Positions 44,827 through 53,422 of a DNA stretch of 64,000 nucleotides are shown here, in pieces (position 1 is the first letter of the stretch; each line of letters opens with the position of its first letter). The translations under genes were made by a program, and so were the position numbers. Under the pieces are notes generated by a model that did no database searches, was not told the DNA's origin, and saw nothing but the letters and a program-made list of their open reading frames with translations. The stretch is from Deltaproteobacteria bacterium (GTDB lineage: Bacteria; Desulfobacterota; Desulfomonilia; UBA1062), in contig JAHDQN010000080.1 in assembly GCA_018433775.1 (NCBI GenBank), positions 55,965 to 119,964 of the forward strand, in the 5' to 3' direction.

Positions 44827-44991
44827 TCACGTTCGGTCTGCATCTCCGGTGTTTTTCTTTGCCTTGCTCTTCCCATCCTCGACCGGACAGGTGCGGCTCA
44901 TTCAGGTCCGCACGCCCAGCTTGGGAAGCAGCCATGCCTGGAGGAAAAACCAGGCACCGATTATGAGAAGAAGGATCCCGATGTCGGCCAT
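44827..44991 (-). CDS. candidate small membrane selenoprotein (Sec at UGA codon 30)
   Basis: Read with the first TGA (44904-44902) as selenocysteine, this frame encodes 54 residues. It starts MADIGILLLIIGAWFFL, has one membrane helix (residues about 4-23), then a short loop LLPKLGVRT, then Sec30, then MSRTCPVEDGKSKAKK and a second stop. Sec and Cys35 form a U-x4-C pair placed just outside the helix. A hairpin directly after the TGA fits bacterial SECIS criteria (next entry). AAGGAG lies seven bases before this ATG; another ATG six bases earlier is too close to it. From memory I associate similar small proteins that carry Cys at this position with anaerobic bacteria; I could not verify this. 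If the TGA is a plain stop, the product would be only 29 residues. Function unknown; a thiol-redox role in the membrane is plausible. Confidence 0.6.
44872..44891 (-). promoter_or_regulatory. SECIS-like hairpin after the in-frame UGA
   Basis: Seventeen bases after the UGA, CCUGUCC (44891-44885) pairs with GGAUGGG (44878-44872) over seven base pairs (two wobble pairs). The six-base loop GGUCGA begins with G. Bacterial SECIS elements sit 16-37 bases after UGA and need a G among the first two loop bases. The E. coli fdhF element, as I recall it, has the same GGUC in its loop at nearly the same distance. The stem is seen; SelB binding is inferred. Confidence 0.6.
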
Positions 44992-45090
44992 GATCATACT
45001 CCTTGCCTGTTTCGATGCTCGATCAAGAGTCCCTGGAGCGTCTTCCGTCATTCCTGTCCGCATCATGCACTTCAAGCATTCTCAGGGTCA

Positions 45091-45104
45091 TTGATCCGGA
45101 TCAA
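45091..45104. promoter_or_regulatory. FNR/CRP-family box TTGAT-N4-ATCAA
   Basis: TTGATCCGGATCAA is a perfect copy of the FNR consensus, and one more base on each side extends the palindrome to 16 bp. It is about 100 bases upstream of the selenoprotein candidate. On the minus strand CATGAT begins 30 bases from the box centre, which is close to the spacing of a class II activated promoter. Regulation by an FNR-like protein is inferred. Confidence 0.6.
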
Positions 45105-45151
45105 TAAACGATACTTTTTTAAAAGGGTCAAATCCCAGCACAGGCAGAAGA

Positions 45152-45193
45152 CAAAAAAAAGGATGGCGGTTAGGGCATAGGACGCGCCATCCT
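45152..45193 (-). terminator. Rho-independent terminator, minus strand
   Basis: AGGATGGCG and CGCCATCCT form a 9-bp stem with a 15-16 base loop. Read on the minus strand it is followed by a run of eight U. It probably ends the cspA transcript before the selenoprotein candidate. Confidence 0.8.
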
Positions 45194-45207
45194 AAAGAGG
45201 AGGTTTT

Positions 45208-45264
45208 ATGTTTGTACTATTTGAGATGCACGGCAACGGAAATGGATTCATATTTTGTGGGTAA
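45208..45264 (+). CDS. possible 18-residue peptide with strong ribosome site
   Basis: MFVLFEMHGNGNGFIFCG is encoded directly after the terminator hairpin, with AGAGGAGG six bases before the ATG. I do not recognise it. It may be a leader peptide or a chance pairing of hairpin and ribosome site. Confidence 0.25.
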   Translation: MFVLFEMHGNGNGFIFCG

Positions 45265-45380
45265 TCTAAAAAATATCCGCACGCGGTCCCCGTTCGAGGG
45301 AAATCCATCCTATATTAGCTCATAATGTCCTTTTGTCGGATGTCATAAGATCCGGCAATCGTCCATCATTCCTATCTGCT

Positions 45381-45412
45381 CAATAGGCAATTAATATATT
45401 TATTGCCTATTG
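45381..45412. repeat. 10-bp perfect inverted repeat with AT spacer
   Basis: CAATAGGCAA (45381-45390) and TTGCCTATTG (45403-45412) flank a 12-base AT stretch. It lies between cspA and the terminator. It may be an operator or a transcript hairpin; no regulator is identified. Confidence 0.5.
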
Positions 45413-45647
45413 GATCCATGAGCGGTCAGATACGCCGTTTTCGGCCCGGGCGCTCGGCGCCCCGCGTAATGTGCCCTCAAAATGACAGGGGAAGATGGGG
45501 ACAGGTATCGGGAGAACGGCAAAGGCAACGCGCAGCCGCACGAAAATGGGCGCGTACGAGATCAGAATCCCCCCACCCCGGCAGGTCTCATACCGGAAGC
45601 GGTATCGCTGATCGGGATGGGAGGCTTTCGCTTATTGATGAGCGCTG

Positions 45648-45848
45648 TTAGGCTTTATAGACGTTTGACGCCTGGGGTCCCTTCGGTCCGTTCGTGATGT
45701 CGAAGGTCACTCTCTGCCCCTCTTCGAGAGACCGGAAACCTTCCTGCTTGATGGATGTGTGGTGCACGAAGACATCCTGCCCGTCATCCGATGTAATGAA
45801 ACCAAAGCCTTTTGAATCATTGAACCACTTTACTTTTCCCTGTGCCAT
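45648..45848 (-). CDS. cold-shock protein, CspA family
   Basis: A 66-residue single-domain RNA/DNA chaperone. The sequence has [19 protein letters not shown] (RNP1, near residue 5-22) and DVFVHHTSI (RNP2, near 25), with the usual length. It binds single-stranded RNA in the cytoplasm and aids translation at low temperature or in growth change. AGAGG lies before the ATG. The region upstream to the sigma-54 gene end (45849-46083) could hold a long leader, as cold-shock genes often have. It is alone on its transcript. Confidence 0.96.
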   Translation of the reverse strand: MAQGKVKWFNDSKGFGFITSDDGQDVFVHHTSIKQEGFRSLEEGQRVTFDITNGPKGPQASNVYKA

Positions 45849-46083
45849 GAAAGACCTCTTTCCAGATGCCCTGACCGGCAAAGCCAGAGACCTGTTTTTT
45901 AGAATTTCTGAAAATGAGAATTATCGTGAATGATCCGTTGGCTTTTTGAAGTGAACCGAAGGTTGCATTCATACAGCACTTTTCATATCACATAGATCTC
46001 TCTTTCAGATCTTATCTGCCTTTAGTGCAAAACAGGGGGCATGTCAACAAAAAACATTTTTATGAAAAAGAAGGCCCCCGCAA

Positions 46084-49000
46084 TCACTTTCCGATACCGA
46101 GCTTCTTCATGCGGGCCTGGAGTGTGGTCCGCTTCATGCCCAGAATTTCGGCAGCGCCCCCGGGCCCTCCCAGCCTGCCGCGTGTGAGGTCGAGCACGTG
46201 CAGGATATAGCGGCGCTGGATCTCGCCCATGGTGGGCGTATCGGCAAAGGCAGATTCCAATACGGGTCGCGACGCCGCAGGCAGATTGAGCTGGAGCCTG
46301 TCTCCGGACGAGAGAATGGCGCAGCGCTCGATCACGTTCCTCAGCTCGCGCACGTTGCCGGGCCAGGAGTATGCCGCGAGTGCCTTTTCATCCTCGCGGG
46401 TCAGGGCGGGCAGGCTCCGGTGATACTTTCTTTCGTACTGCCTGAGAAACTCCCGGGCCAGCTCCACCACGTCCTGCCCCCGGTCCCTGAGCGGCGGCAT
46501 CACCAGCGGCACCACATTGAGCCGGAAATACAGATCCTGACGGAAGCGCCCCGATGCCACGTCCCTGGTCAGATCCCGGTTGGTTGCCGCCACGAGGCGA
46601 AAGTCCGAAAGGATGGTCCGCGTGCCGCCCACGCGCGAGAAGCTCTTTTCTTGAATGACCCTGAGCAGCTTCACCTGTGCGCTCAAGGGCACGTCGCCGA
46701 TCTCGTCGATGAAGAGAGTACCCCGGTGGGCCAGCTCCACCCTGCCCGGCTTCTGCCGGTCGGCCCCGGTGAACGCGCCCTTTTCGTGACCGAACAGCTC
46801 GCTCTCCACCAGGGTATCGGGTATGCTCGCCAGATTCACGGCCACGAAGGGGCCGTCTCTGCGTGTGCTCGTCTCGTGTATTCTCCGGGCCAGGAGCTCC
46901 TTGCCCACGCCGGTCTCCCCGGTAATGAGCACGGTGGCCTCACTCAGGGCCGTCTGGTCCGCGAGGCCCAGGAGAACCTCCATGACGGGGCTGCTGCCGA
47001 TAATCGCTCCCGATGCATCCTCCCCGTCCCCCGAGGGACTGACCGATACCGTGCGCGACCTGTCCGCCTCGATCATGCCCGCGTACCGGAGAATGCGCTC
47101 GATGGAAAGGCTGACCTGCCTGGCGATGCGCAGCGCCGAATCCCGGTCGAGATCTTCTCCCTCGTCTTCCGCATAGGAATGATCGAGATAGAGAACACCC
47201 CGGGCCTCGCCCTTGATGACCACCGGCAGGCAGTACACGGAAAGTACACGGGGACCGCCCTCCATGAGGTTTCCGGCCGGGGCGCACTTGATGATCAGGG
47301 GCTCCTTGTTGCGGAAGGTTTTGAATACGAGTCTGAGCGAATCCCGGAAAGGCCCTGATGAGATATCGGCCTTTTCGAGATTATAGGCCGCCCTGAGCGC
47401 CGGACGGCCCGTATCCCGCCCCCCCGAGAACCAGAAGAGACCTCCCCGCTCCGCCCCGAGAAACCTTCCCGTGGCTGCAACGAGCCGGTTGAGAAGCTCA
47501 TCTCTGTCCGTGCTCGGGATAAAGCCGTCCATCAGGTCCGCAAACCTCTCCGCCAGATCCTGCCTCCTGGTGCCGGGACGTCGATCCACGCCGATCCTCA
47601 GCAGGGGAACCAGGTCGTCGGGGAAGAAATCCTGCCCGTAGCCGCTCAGGCCCTCCCAGGCCATGAGGGCATAGTTCCGGGCGCCCTGCCTGTCATGTGC
47701 CGCGAGCTTCACCCGTGCCATCTCCGCCCTGGTTTTGGCGAGCTCCACCGGGTCTCCCGTGAGCAGCAGCTCGGTCTCGCTGGACGTGAGGAGGGCCAGT
47801 GCATCGTCGCAGCCCTCTCCCCTCTCCTGGGCCTGGAGCGCACGGATCCGGAGCGCCACGCCCCGCAGGTGATGGTTCGGCCCGGCAAGGACCCGCATGA
47901 TTTCCTGCTCGAACGCCAGAGAGGGCATAGCGGGGAGAAGATCCTGCCGTTCGAACGCATAGAGCATCTCCAGATGCACGGGCCAGTTGTACTGCGGCCC
48001 GATGGACTCGGTGTACGGCATACTCATGGTGATCCAATAGGCGTCCTCGATCCTTCCCTCGAAGTAGGCGTGATAGGCGAGCCCTTTTTTGATCACGTGA
48101 AGGGCCTGTTTGTTGTCGAGCTCGAGGGCCTCTTTCTGGGCCGCCTTGAGGTGGGAATAGGCCTCGCTCCTCCTGCCCATGATAATGAGCACGATCCCCA
48201 GCAGGGCCTCATAGAAACATGCGTTGCGGTCGTTCTTCCTCATCCGGGCCCTGCGCCAGTGAGAATCCAGGAGCCCGACCGCCCGATGGTATTGACCCAG
48301 AAGAGCGCTGATGTACCCGAGAGCAGAGGAAGACGCGAGATACTCGGGCAGGAAGGTGGGAACCCTCTTGCCGGCCTGCAGGCTATTCATCTGCATCACC
48401 TGGTCGAACGCATCCACGGCCTCCTTGTACATGCCCCTGAGATAATGATAGATGCCGCGGAACTCTGAAGAGATCACCATGATATCCTCGTCGCCCAGGT
48501 CTTCCGCCTGCTGCAGACCTGACGAGATGTGCTCGAGCCCCCTGGCCGTTTCACCTATCAGGTAGTGGTACAGTCCCGAGACAAGATCGATCCGCGCAAG
48601 GGTCCGCTGGTCTCCCAGCCTCAATGCCACAGGCTTCTCCCTCTCCAGGAGGGACGGTATCTCTTCGATGCCCCGGGCAAGGGTGACTCTGAGGCGACAC
48701 AACTCATTGATGATCTGGACGAACAGGGTGTCCCAATGGAGGTCTCCCAGATTCCGTGCAGCGATCTCGCAGGCGGTATCGAGGAGATCGATCGCATGGT
48801 GTGCATCGCCTTCATGGGCGGATTTCTCAGCAGCCCCCTGCGCCAGGAGCGCCGCATCGTAGTCGAGGCCGGCCCTGACAAGAACAGCGAGCCGCGCGGC
48901 CACGGGAAGCCTGTCCTGGAGATCGGGGCGCTGAATCCGCGCTGCAAGGGACGCCGCATGCCGTTTCGTGTTTATCCGCGAGAGCCTGCGCATGATGTGC

Positions 49001-49200
49001 GGCGGCAGGTCCGGAGCCAGGGCCGGGCTTGTGTCTTCCGCCTGCTCCACGATGCCCAGAGACACGGATTTTTCCACCAATGCCTGAAGCTCCTGTCGCG
49101 TGAGCGGCAAAAGCCGTTCCAGGACGTCCAGGCTCACCGCCCCGGACAGCGCGTCCAGGACGGCCAGGGCCTGCCATTCCGCTCTGCTCAGATCCTTCAT
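46084..49200 (-). CDS. sigma-54-dependent activator with an N-terminal TPR-like sensor and GAF domain
   Basis: A 1038-residue regulator. The N-terminal half (about 1-500) is helical, with repeats resembling TPR-like bundles of MalT/SARP-type sensors (GEDARGLEHI-like units such as [20 protein letters not shown]). A GAF domain follows at about 515-690 ([23 protein letters not shown]). The sigma-54 AAA+ domain comes next with Walker A GETGVGKE (761-768) and GAFTGA (808-813), the loop that touches sigma-54. The end is a Fis-type HTH ([23 protein letters not shown]). It has no receiver domain, so control is by ligand or protein binding. The ATG at 49200 has AGGAG nine bases before it. It faces away from the acyl-CoA dehydrogenase gene, whose promoter it probably activates. 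Confidence 0.92.
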   Translation of the reverse strand: MKDLSRAEWQALAVLDALSGAVSLDVLERLLPLTRQELQALVEKSVSLGIVEQAEDTSPALAPDLPPHIMRRLSRINTKRHAASLAARIQRPDLQDRLPVAARLAVLVRAGLDYDAALLAQGAAEKSAHEGDAHHAIDLLDTACEIAARNLGDLHWDTLFVQIINELCRLRVTLARGIEEIPSLLEREKPVALRLGDQRTLARIDLVSGLYHYLIGETARGLEHISSGLQQAEDLGDEDIMVISSEFRGIYHYLRGMYKEAVDAFDQVMQMNSLQAGKRVPTFLPEYLASSSALGYISALLGQYHRAVGLLDSHWRRARMRKNDRNACFYEALLGIVLIIMGRRSEAYSHLKAAQKEALELDNKQALHVIKKGLAYHAYFEGRIEDAYWITMSMPYTESIGPQYNWPVHLEMLYAFERQDLLPAMPSLAFEQEIMRVLAGPNHHLRGVALRIRALQAQERGEGCDDALALLTSSETELLLTGDPVELAKTRAEMARVKLAAHDRQGARNYALMAWEGLSGYGQDFFPDDLVPLLRIGVDRRPGTRRQDLAERFADLMDGFIPSTDRDELLNRLVAATGRFLGAERGGLFWFSGGRDTGRPALRAAYNLEKADISSGPFRDSLRLVFKTFRNKEPLIIKCAPAGNLMEGGPRVLSVYCLPVVIKGEARGVLYLDHSYAEDEGEDLDRDSALRIARQVSLSIERILRYAGMIEADRSRTVSVSPSGDGEDASGAIIGSSPVMEVLLGLADQTALSEATVLITGETGVGKELLARRIHETSTRRDGPFVAVNLASIPDTLVESELFGHEKGAFTGADRQKPGRVELAHRGTLFIDEIGDVPLSAQVKLLRVIQEKSFSRVGGTRTILSDFRLVAATNRDLTRDVASGRFRQDLYFRLNVVPLVMPPLRDRGQDVVELAREFLRQYERKYHRSLPALTREDEKALAAYSWPGNVRELRNVIERCAILSSGDRLQLNLPAASRPVLESAFADTPTMGEIQRRYILHVLDLTRGRLGGPGGAAEILGMKRTTLQARMKKLGIGK

Positions 49201-49363
49201 GAGAAACATCTCCTCCCGCAAGCGCCGGAGACCCCAAGGAATGCATCCAACCGGACAGACGGCCGGGAAGAGGAAAACACCGACCGGCTGCCCTGTCCCG
49301 GCCTGCGGGAAATCATCCGGCTGTTCATCGACTTATCTTTCACCCATCACCCCCCGACGTCAA

Positions 49364-49399
49364 GCCCATATTTGGGCTTGTCGTTGCCCATATATGGGC
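49364..49399. promoter_or_regulatory. Twin 14-bp palindromes (likely enhancer for the sigma-54 activator)
   Basis: GCCCATATTTGGGC (49364-49377) and GCCCATATATGGGC (49386-49399) are 22 bases apart centre to centre, two turns of the helix. They lie about 107 bases upstream of the start predicted from the -24/-12 promoter at 49462. This is the usual place for an activator's enhancer sites. Confidence 0.7.
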
Positions 49400-49461
49400 T
49401 ATCCGCAATAGCATGAAGCTGATTATCCTTCAATAACAATATGTTGAACAATACCGCAGGG

Positions 49462-49477
49462 TGGCATGAGACGTGCT
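49462..49477 (+). promoter_or_regulatory. Sigma-54 (-24/-12) promoter
   Basis: TGGCATGAGACGTGCT has the GG and GC pairs ten bases apart and matches TGGCAyr-N4-tTGCw closely. It faces the 571-residue acyl-CoA dehydrogenase gene, whose start is about 366 bases beyond the expected transcript start. Confidence 0.6.
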
Positions 49478-49577
49478 CTATGACCCGCACGCAGGCAGGC
49501 ACGCATGAAAGAGGGAGCTTGGAGAGCCGGCGAATTTCATTGTTGCGTGCAAGACCGGTTGTCCGGTCCGGGAAAAA

Positions 49578-49606
49578 TTGGCAGCACAAAATGTTAAAAT
49601 TATGTT
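49578..49606 (+). promoter_or_regulatory. Second, sigma-70-like promoter with ATGTTAA repeats
   Basis: TTGGCA (49578-49583) and TATGTT (49601-49606) are 17 bases apart. ATGTTAA is repeated at 49591 and 49602, 11 bases apart, inside and beside the -10, and could be a regulator site. It may give basal expression of the downstream acyl-CoA dehydrogenase. Confidence 0.5.
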
Positions 49607-49853
49607 AACATGATAAAACGATTACGATGACACCCGTCATGACCTGCATCAAATGCCCTGCCGGTGTTCGCGGCGCGGCGGATTTTATTGGAATAAACCC
49701 CGGAGAAGATCTTGGGCAGGGTCTTTCGTAGCGCCTTATCCGGACTGCCGGGGGAATGCAAGAGGCGGGCATGTGATATCAGGGCCGTCGCGTAGACGCC
49801 ACATACCGTTTCTGGATAATGATTGAGCATATTAATGAAAGAAGGAGAGTGAT

Positions 49854-51569
49854 ATGAACTATTTGATTCAGCCGAAAAAGTACGTTTCGCTGATGGCGGA
49901 CGAGGGTTCCCGGGCTATCATGGACAAGACCATTGCCTTTTTCGAGGAAATGGGCAAAACCCGGCTCCTGGACGACTACAACAAGAAGGTCTGGTACCGT
50001 GAATTCGTGGATTTCATCGGCCGCGAGCAGATCTTCGCCAAGCTCCTCACCCCGAAGGAGTATGCCGGCGGCGATCCGGACTGCCGCTGGGACACGGCGC
50101 GCAACAGCGAGTACAGCGAGCTGCTCGCCTTTTACGGACTGGGATACTGGTACTGCTTCCAGGTGACCATCCTGGGCCTGGGCCCCATCTGGATGAGCCC
50201 CAACGAGGCTGCCAAGAAGAAGGCGGCAAAGCTCCTCAAAGAGGGCGCCATCTTCGCGTTCGGCCTCTCCGAGCGGACCCACGGCGCCGACATCTATTCC
50301 ACCGAGACCGCGCTCACCCCGGATGGCGACGGCACGTACAGGGCCAACGGCGAGAAGTATTACATCGGCAACGGCAACGAGGCCGAGATGGTCTCCACCC
50401 TGGGCAAGGTCAAGGACGGCACGGACGACTACACCTTTTTCGTCACCAACTACCGGCACAAGGCCTACGAGCTGAAGAAAAACGTCATCTCCCACCAGGA
50501 ATACGTGTCCAACTTTGCCCTGCACGACTACCCCATCACCGAAGAGGACATCCTCTCGCGCGGGCCGCACGCATGGGACTCGGCGCTCAACACCGTGAAC
50601 ATCGGCAAGTTCAACATCGGCCCGGCATCATTGGGTCTGGCCGAGCACTGCTTCTACGAGGCCATCACGCACGCGTCGAACCGCATCCTCTACGGCATGA
50701 AGGTCACGGACATGCCCCATGTGAAGAAGAACTTCATGGACGCCTGGCTGAGGCTGGTTGCCATGAAGATGTATCAGCGCCGCTCCACCGACTATTTCCG
50801 GGGCGCCGGCGCGAACGACCGCCGCTACCTGCTCTATAACCCCACCAGCAAGATGAAGGTGACGCTCCAGTCAGAGGACGTGGTCAACCTGCTCTGGGAC
50901 GTCATCGCGGCCAGGGGCTTCGAGAAGGACACCTACTTCCACATGGCCGCCGCCGACATGCGGGGCCCGTCCAAGCTCGAGGGCACGGTGCACGTGAACG
51001 TGCAGCTCATCCGCAAGTTCATGAAAAACTACTTCTTCAACCCTGCCGAGTACACCCCGGTGGAGCCTGACTTCTCGCTCGATGACGACCTCTTCCTCTT
51101 TGACCAGGGCCCGACCAAGGGCCTGGGCAAGGTGCAGTTCCACGACTACCGGCCGGTCTTCGAGGCCAGCAGGGATCTGCCCAACGTGGCCACCTTCATG
51201 AAGCAGACCGCGATCTTCAAGGAGATGCTGGAGAAGGCGGGCCCGGACAAGATGCAGGACATGGACCCCTCGTGGTCCCTGCCGCTGGGCGAGATGTTTT
51301 CCATCGTGGTCTACGGCCAGCTCATCCTCGAGCAGGCCGGGTTCGACAAGACCGATCCGGACATCTTAAACCAGATCTTCGACTTCATGGTGCGCGACTT
51401 CTCGCTCTTCGCACTGCAGATCTACGGCAATCACAGCACTAAGGACGATCAGCGCGCGTACTGCAGGGACATCATGCTCATCAAGGCCGTGCCCGATCCA
51501 GCTCAGTACAACAAGGTCTGGGAGAAGTACGTTTCCGTGCTCAACGGCGAGTACGCAATGAACGAGTAA
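49854..51569 (+). CDS. divergent acyl-CoA dehydrogenase family protein
   Basis: A 571-residue member of the acyl-CoA dehydrogenase superfamily, longer than typical. AFGLSERTHGADIYSTE (near residue 140) and YRANGEKYYIGNGNEAE (near 168) are the FAD/substrate loop motifs. KLEGTVHVNVQLI (near 380) retains the EGT of the catalytic glutamate. The C-terminal 150 residues form an extra helical part that I do not recognise. GGAG lies six bases before the ATG. It faces a sigma-54 activator, which suggests substrate-induced expression. I would not commit to a substrate; its divergence from the other dehydrogenases here suggests a specialised acid. Confidence 0.83.
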   Translation: MNYLIQPKKYVSLMADEGSRAIMDKTIAFFEEMGKTRLLDDYNKKVWYREFVDFIGREQIFAKLLTPKEYAGGDPDCRWDTARNSEYSELLAFYGLGYWYCFQVTILGLGPIWMSPNEAAKKKAAKLLKEGAIFAFGLSERTHGADIYSTETALTPDGDGTYRANGEKYYIGNGNEAEMVSTLGKVKDGTDDYTFFVTNYRHKAYELKKNVISHQEYVSNFALHDYPITEEDILSRGPHAWDSALNTVNIGKFNIGPASLGLAEHCFYEAITHASNRILYGMKVTDMPHVKKNFMDAWLRLVAMKMYQRRSTDYFRGAGANDRRYLLYNPTSKMKVTLQSEDVVNLLWDVIAARGFEKDTYFHMAAADMRGPSKLEGTVHVNVQLIRKFMKNYFFNPAEYTPVEPDFSLDDDLFLFDQGPTKGLGKVQFHDYRPVFEASRDLPNVATFMKQTAIFKEMLEKAGPDKMQDMDPSWSLPLGEMFSIVVYGQLILEQAGFDKTDPDILNQIFDFMVRDFSLFALQIYGNHSTKDDQRAYCRDIMLIKAVPDPAQYNKVWEKYVSVLNGEYAMNE

Positions 51570-51579
51570 CCGGGTTATA

Positions 51580-51613
51580 GTGAGCCTGCACGCCGGCACG
51601 GCTGCAGGCTCAC
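51580..51613 (+). terminator. Hairpin after the divergent acyl-CoA dehydrogenase gene
   Basis: GTGAGCCTGCA and TGCAGGCTCAC form an 11-bp perfect stem with a 12-base loop, ten bases after the stop. There is no T tract. The interval to 51921 has no gene. Confidence 0.6.
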
Positions 51614-51921
51614 GGGACAATACCCGTAAGAACAGGGGGAGGAGCCCCTTTCCTCCTCCATCCATGTCTCATAGTACTTCTCTCCCCGGGCTTCTTCCGC
51701 GAAGCGGCCACACCGCTGAGGCAGGGGCGGGGAAGAGGGGTATTTTTCCGCGGTTTCACCACGCTACTCTCAATATGGTATTCTTATACTGCAACCGCCA
51801 CTTTGTAGTACATGGCAAATGAATCGAGATGACCCAAAGTCTGTACGATTCGACCTATCGGAACTTGGCCGGGCTCATGATGCAGGGAAAATAGTATGAC
51901 GATTGCAGTACTAATGAAGCG

Positions 51922-53067
51922 CTAGAATTTATAGACCAAATCGGCGTGGTAAATCACCCCCTCGGGTTCATTATCCCGCTCCAGCGCTTCATAGATATAG
52001 ACGTTGCCTCCTACGGTGAAACACTTGGTCACGTTGAAATCGAGGCTGATGATGTGCCCCTTGACATCCGTGTCGCCAACCCCGCTTCCAAAAGTGGCAT
52101 CGGTGAGTCCGGGCACAAACGAATCGGCACCGAGCTCCGCGTAGGAATACTCCAGCACGAACTGCATGACCTCCGCCTCGATCCCCGCTGTCCAGCCGAT
52201 ATTCTCCTCCTCGGGATCGAGGGTGCCCCCCAGCACGCTCTGCCCCGGGTCCCCTTCGGCCCCGATGTTCTCGAACACCTGCCCGTACACCGTGAGCCCG
52301 ATATCACCGAAATCCATCCCGGCACTGGCGTACAGGTCAACCACGTTGAACTCGTAATCCTGGTCAAGAGCAGGGTTGTCCCTCCTGAACTGTCTCTCGA
52401 AGTCCCCGTCGAAGTCATAGTATGCAAGGGCAAGACTGATTCCGGCATCCTGAAGCTCTATTTCCGTGCCTGCCTGCACGGCATAGAGGATCCCGAAATC
52501 CTGATCGACCTCGATCTGTATGACGTCGTATCCTCCCAAGGTGACGAAGACCGGGCCGGGTTCGACCTTCAGGGTGAAGCCGGCGGGACGGACGTCGCTG
52601 TCCCAGAGGAGCCAGCTCGTCTCGTACGGGTTTTTCTGCTGCCCGGCGATAAACGTTACCGGCCCGAAGTTATGGCTTGCATAGGCATAATCGAGACGTA
52701 TGTCGCCGGTTTCGAAATATTCTTCCTCGCTCCAGGTATCATTGGTAGAAGTCGATGACAACCCTCCGGTCGCGAGGCCTGCACTCAGCTCCCAATCCTT
52801 GTCAATGCTCTCCCAGACAAATCCGAGCCTGAAACGTGTCAACATGCGGTCTCGAGTTTCATCGGGCTCCTCTGGATTGTCCAGATCCCGGAGTTCGTAC
52901 CGGATCCTCAAATCACCCTGCAATGTCAGATTCTCGATACAGTCGCGCAGGGTGACATTGCCTGCCGCCTGCTCTTCCTCGGCCTGCCCGTTCTCCTGCC
53001 CGAAGAGCGGAACCGGGAGAAGCAGACAGGCAATCAGGGAAATCAATAAGAAATTTCTGAGCTTCAT
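51922..53067 (-). CDS. putative outer-membrane porin
   Basis: A 381-residue protein with a signal peptide (NFLLISLIACLLLPVPLFG, cut near QENGQAEE). The mature part is made of alternating, aromatic-ended strands typical of a beta-barrel, for example LQGDLRIRYELRDLD, RFRLGFVWE, and the last strand YHADLVYKF, which ends in the C-terminal aromatic residue of the BAM signal. It resembles putative porins of the alginate-export/OprD-like type, which is as far as I can go. It should form a channel for small solutes in the outer membrane. GGAGGAG precedes the start. It stands alone. Confidence 0.8.
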   Translation of the reverse strand: MKLRNFLLISLIACLLLPVPLFGQENGQAEEEQAAGNVTLRDCIENLTLQGDLRIRYELRDLDNPEEPDETRDRMLTRFRLGFVWESIDKDWELSAGLATGGLSSTSTNDTWSEEEYFETGDIRLDYAYASHNFGPVTFIAGQQKNPYETSWLLWDSDVRPAGFTLKVEPGPVFVTLGGYDVIQIEVDQDFGILYAVQAGTEIELQDAGISLALAYYDFDGDFERQFRRDNPALDQDYEFNVVDLYASAGMDFGDIGLTVYGQVFENIGAEGDPGQSVLGGTLDPEEENIGWTAGIEAEVMQFVLEYSYAELGADSFVPGLTDATFGSGVGDTDVKGHIISLDFNVTKCFTVGGNVYIYEALERDNEPEGVIYHADLVYKF

Positions 53068-53422
53068 TCTTCCTCCTCCTGTACATCGGTAACTGGTAAT
53101 CGTTAGGTGTTATTTGGTTTATGCAGACATACATAAATAATATGATGGCGTGATCATCACTCAAGGAGGAAAACTGCATCATTGATATGAGGTAATGCAT
53201 GCATGGGGCGGACCCCGACTGATCATTGGCGGGTGGCCGGCTCCTTGGGGAGGATATGAACGCGAGGGCCGATCAAAGGGGAAATGGCGCTCCTTGAGAA
53301 AACCTGCGGAAACGAGGGTCGAGAGGAGGACCCTTTTTTCAGCAATGTTCTTTTTCCGGCAGGCAGCCTTCCGGCGCGGTCCATGCCGGGAACCGGACCG
53401 CACTGTCAGGCTCTTCCCCGCC
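53068..53422. other. Intergenic region without a clear feature
   Basis: Between the porin gene and the kinase-like gene I see no coding frame with a ribosome site and no strong hairpin. Confidence 0.4.

Larger units (their letters stand above)
44992..45647. other. Regulatory interval between cspA and the selenoprotein candidate
   Basis: This interval holds an FNR-type box (45091-45104), a minus-strand terminator (45152-45193), a short 18-codon frame with a strong ribosome site (45208-45264), and an inverted repeat (45381-45412). No larger gene is supported. Confidence 0.5.

Noticed and set aside
49578..49594. TTGGCAGCACAAAATG considered as a sigma-54 promoter
   Set aside because: The -12 GC is replaced by TG; the element at 49462 fits far better. 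I keep this one as a possible sigma-70 -35.
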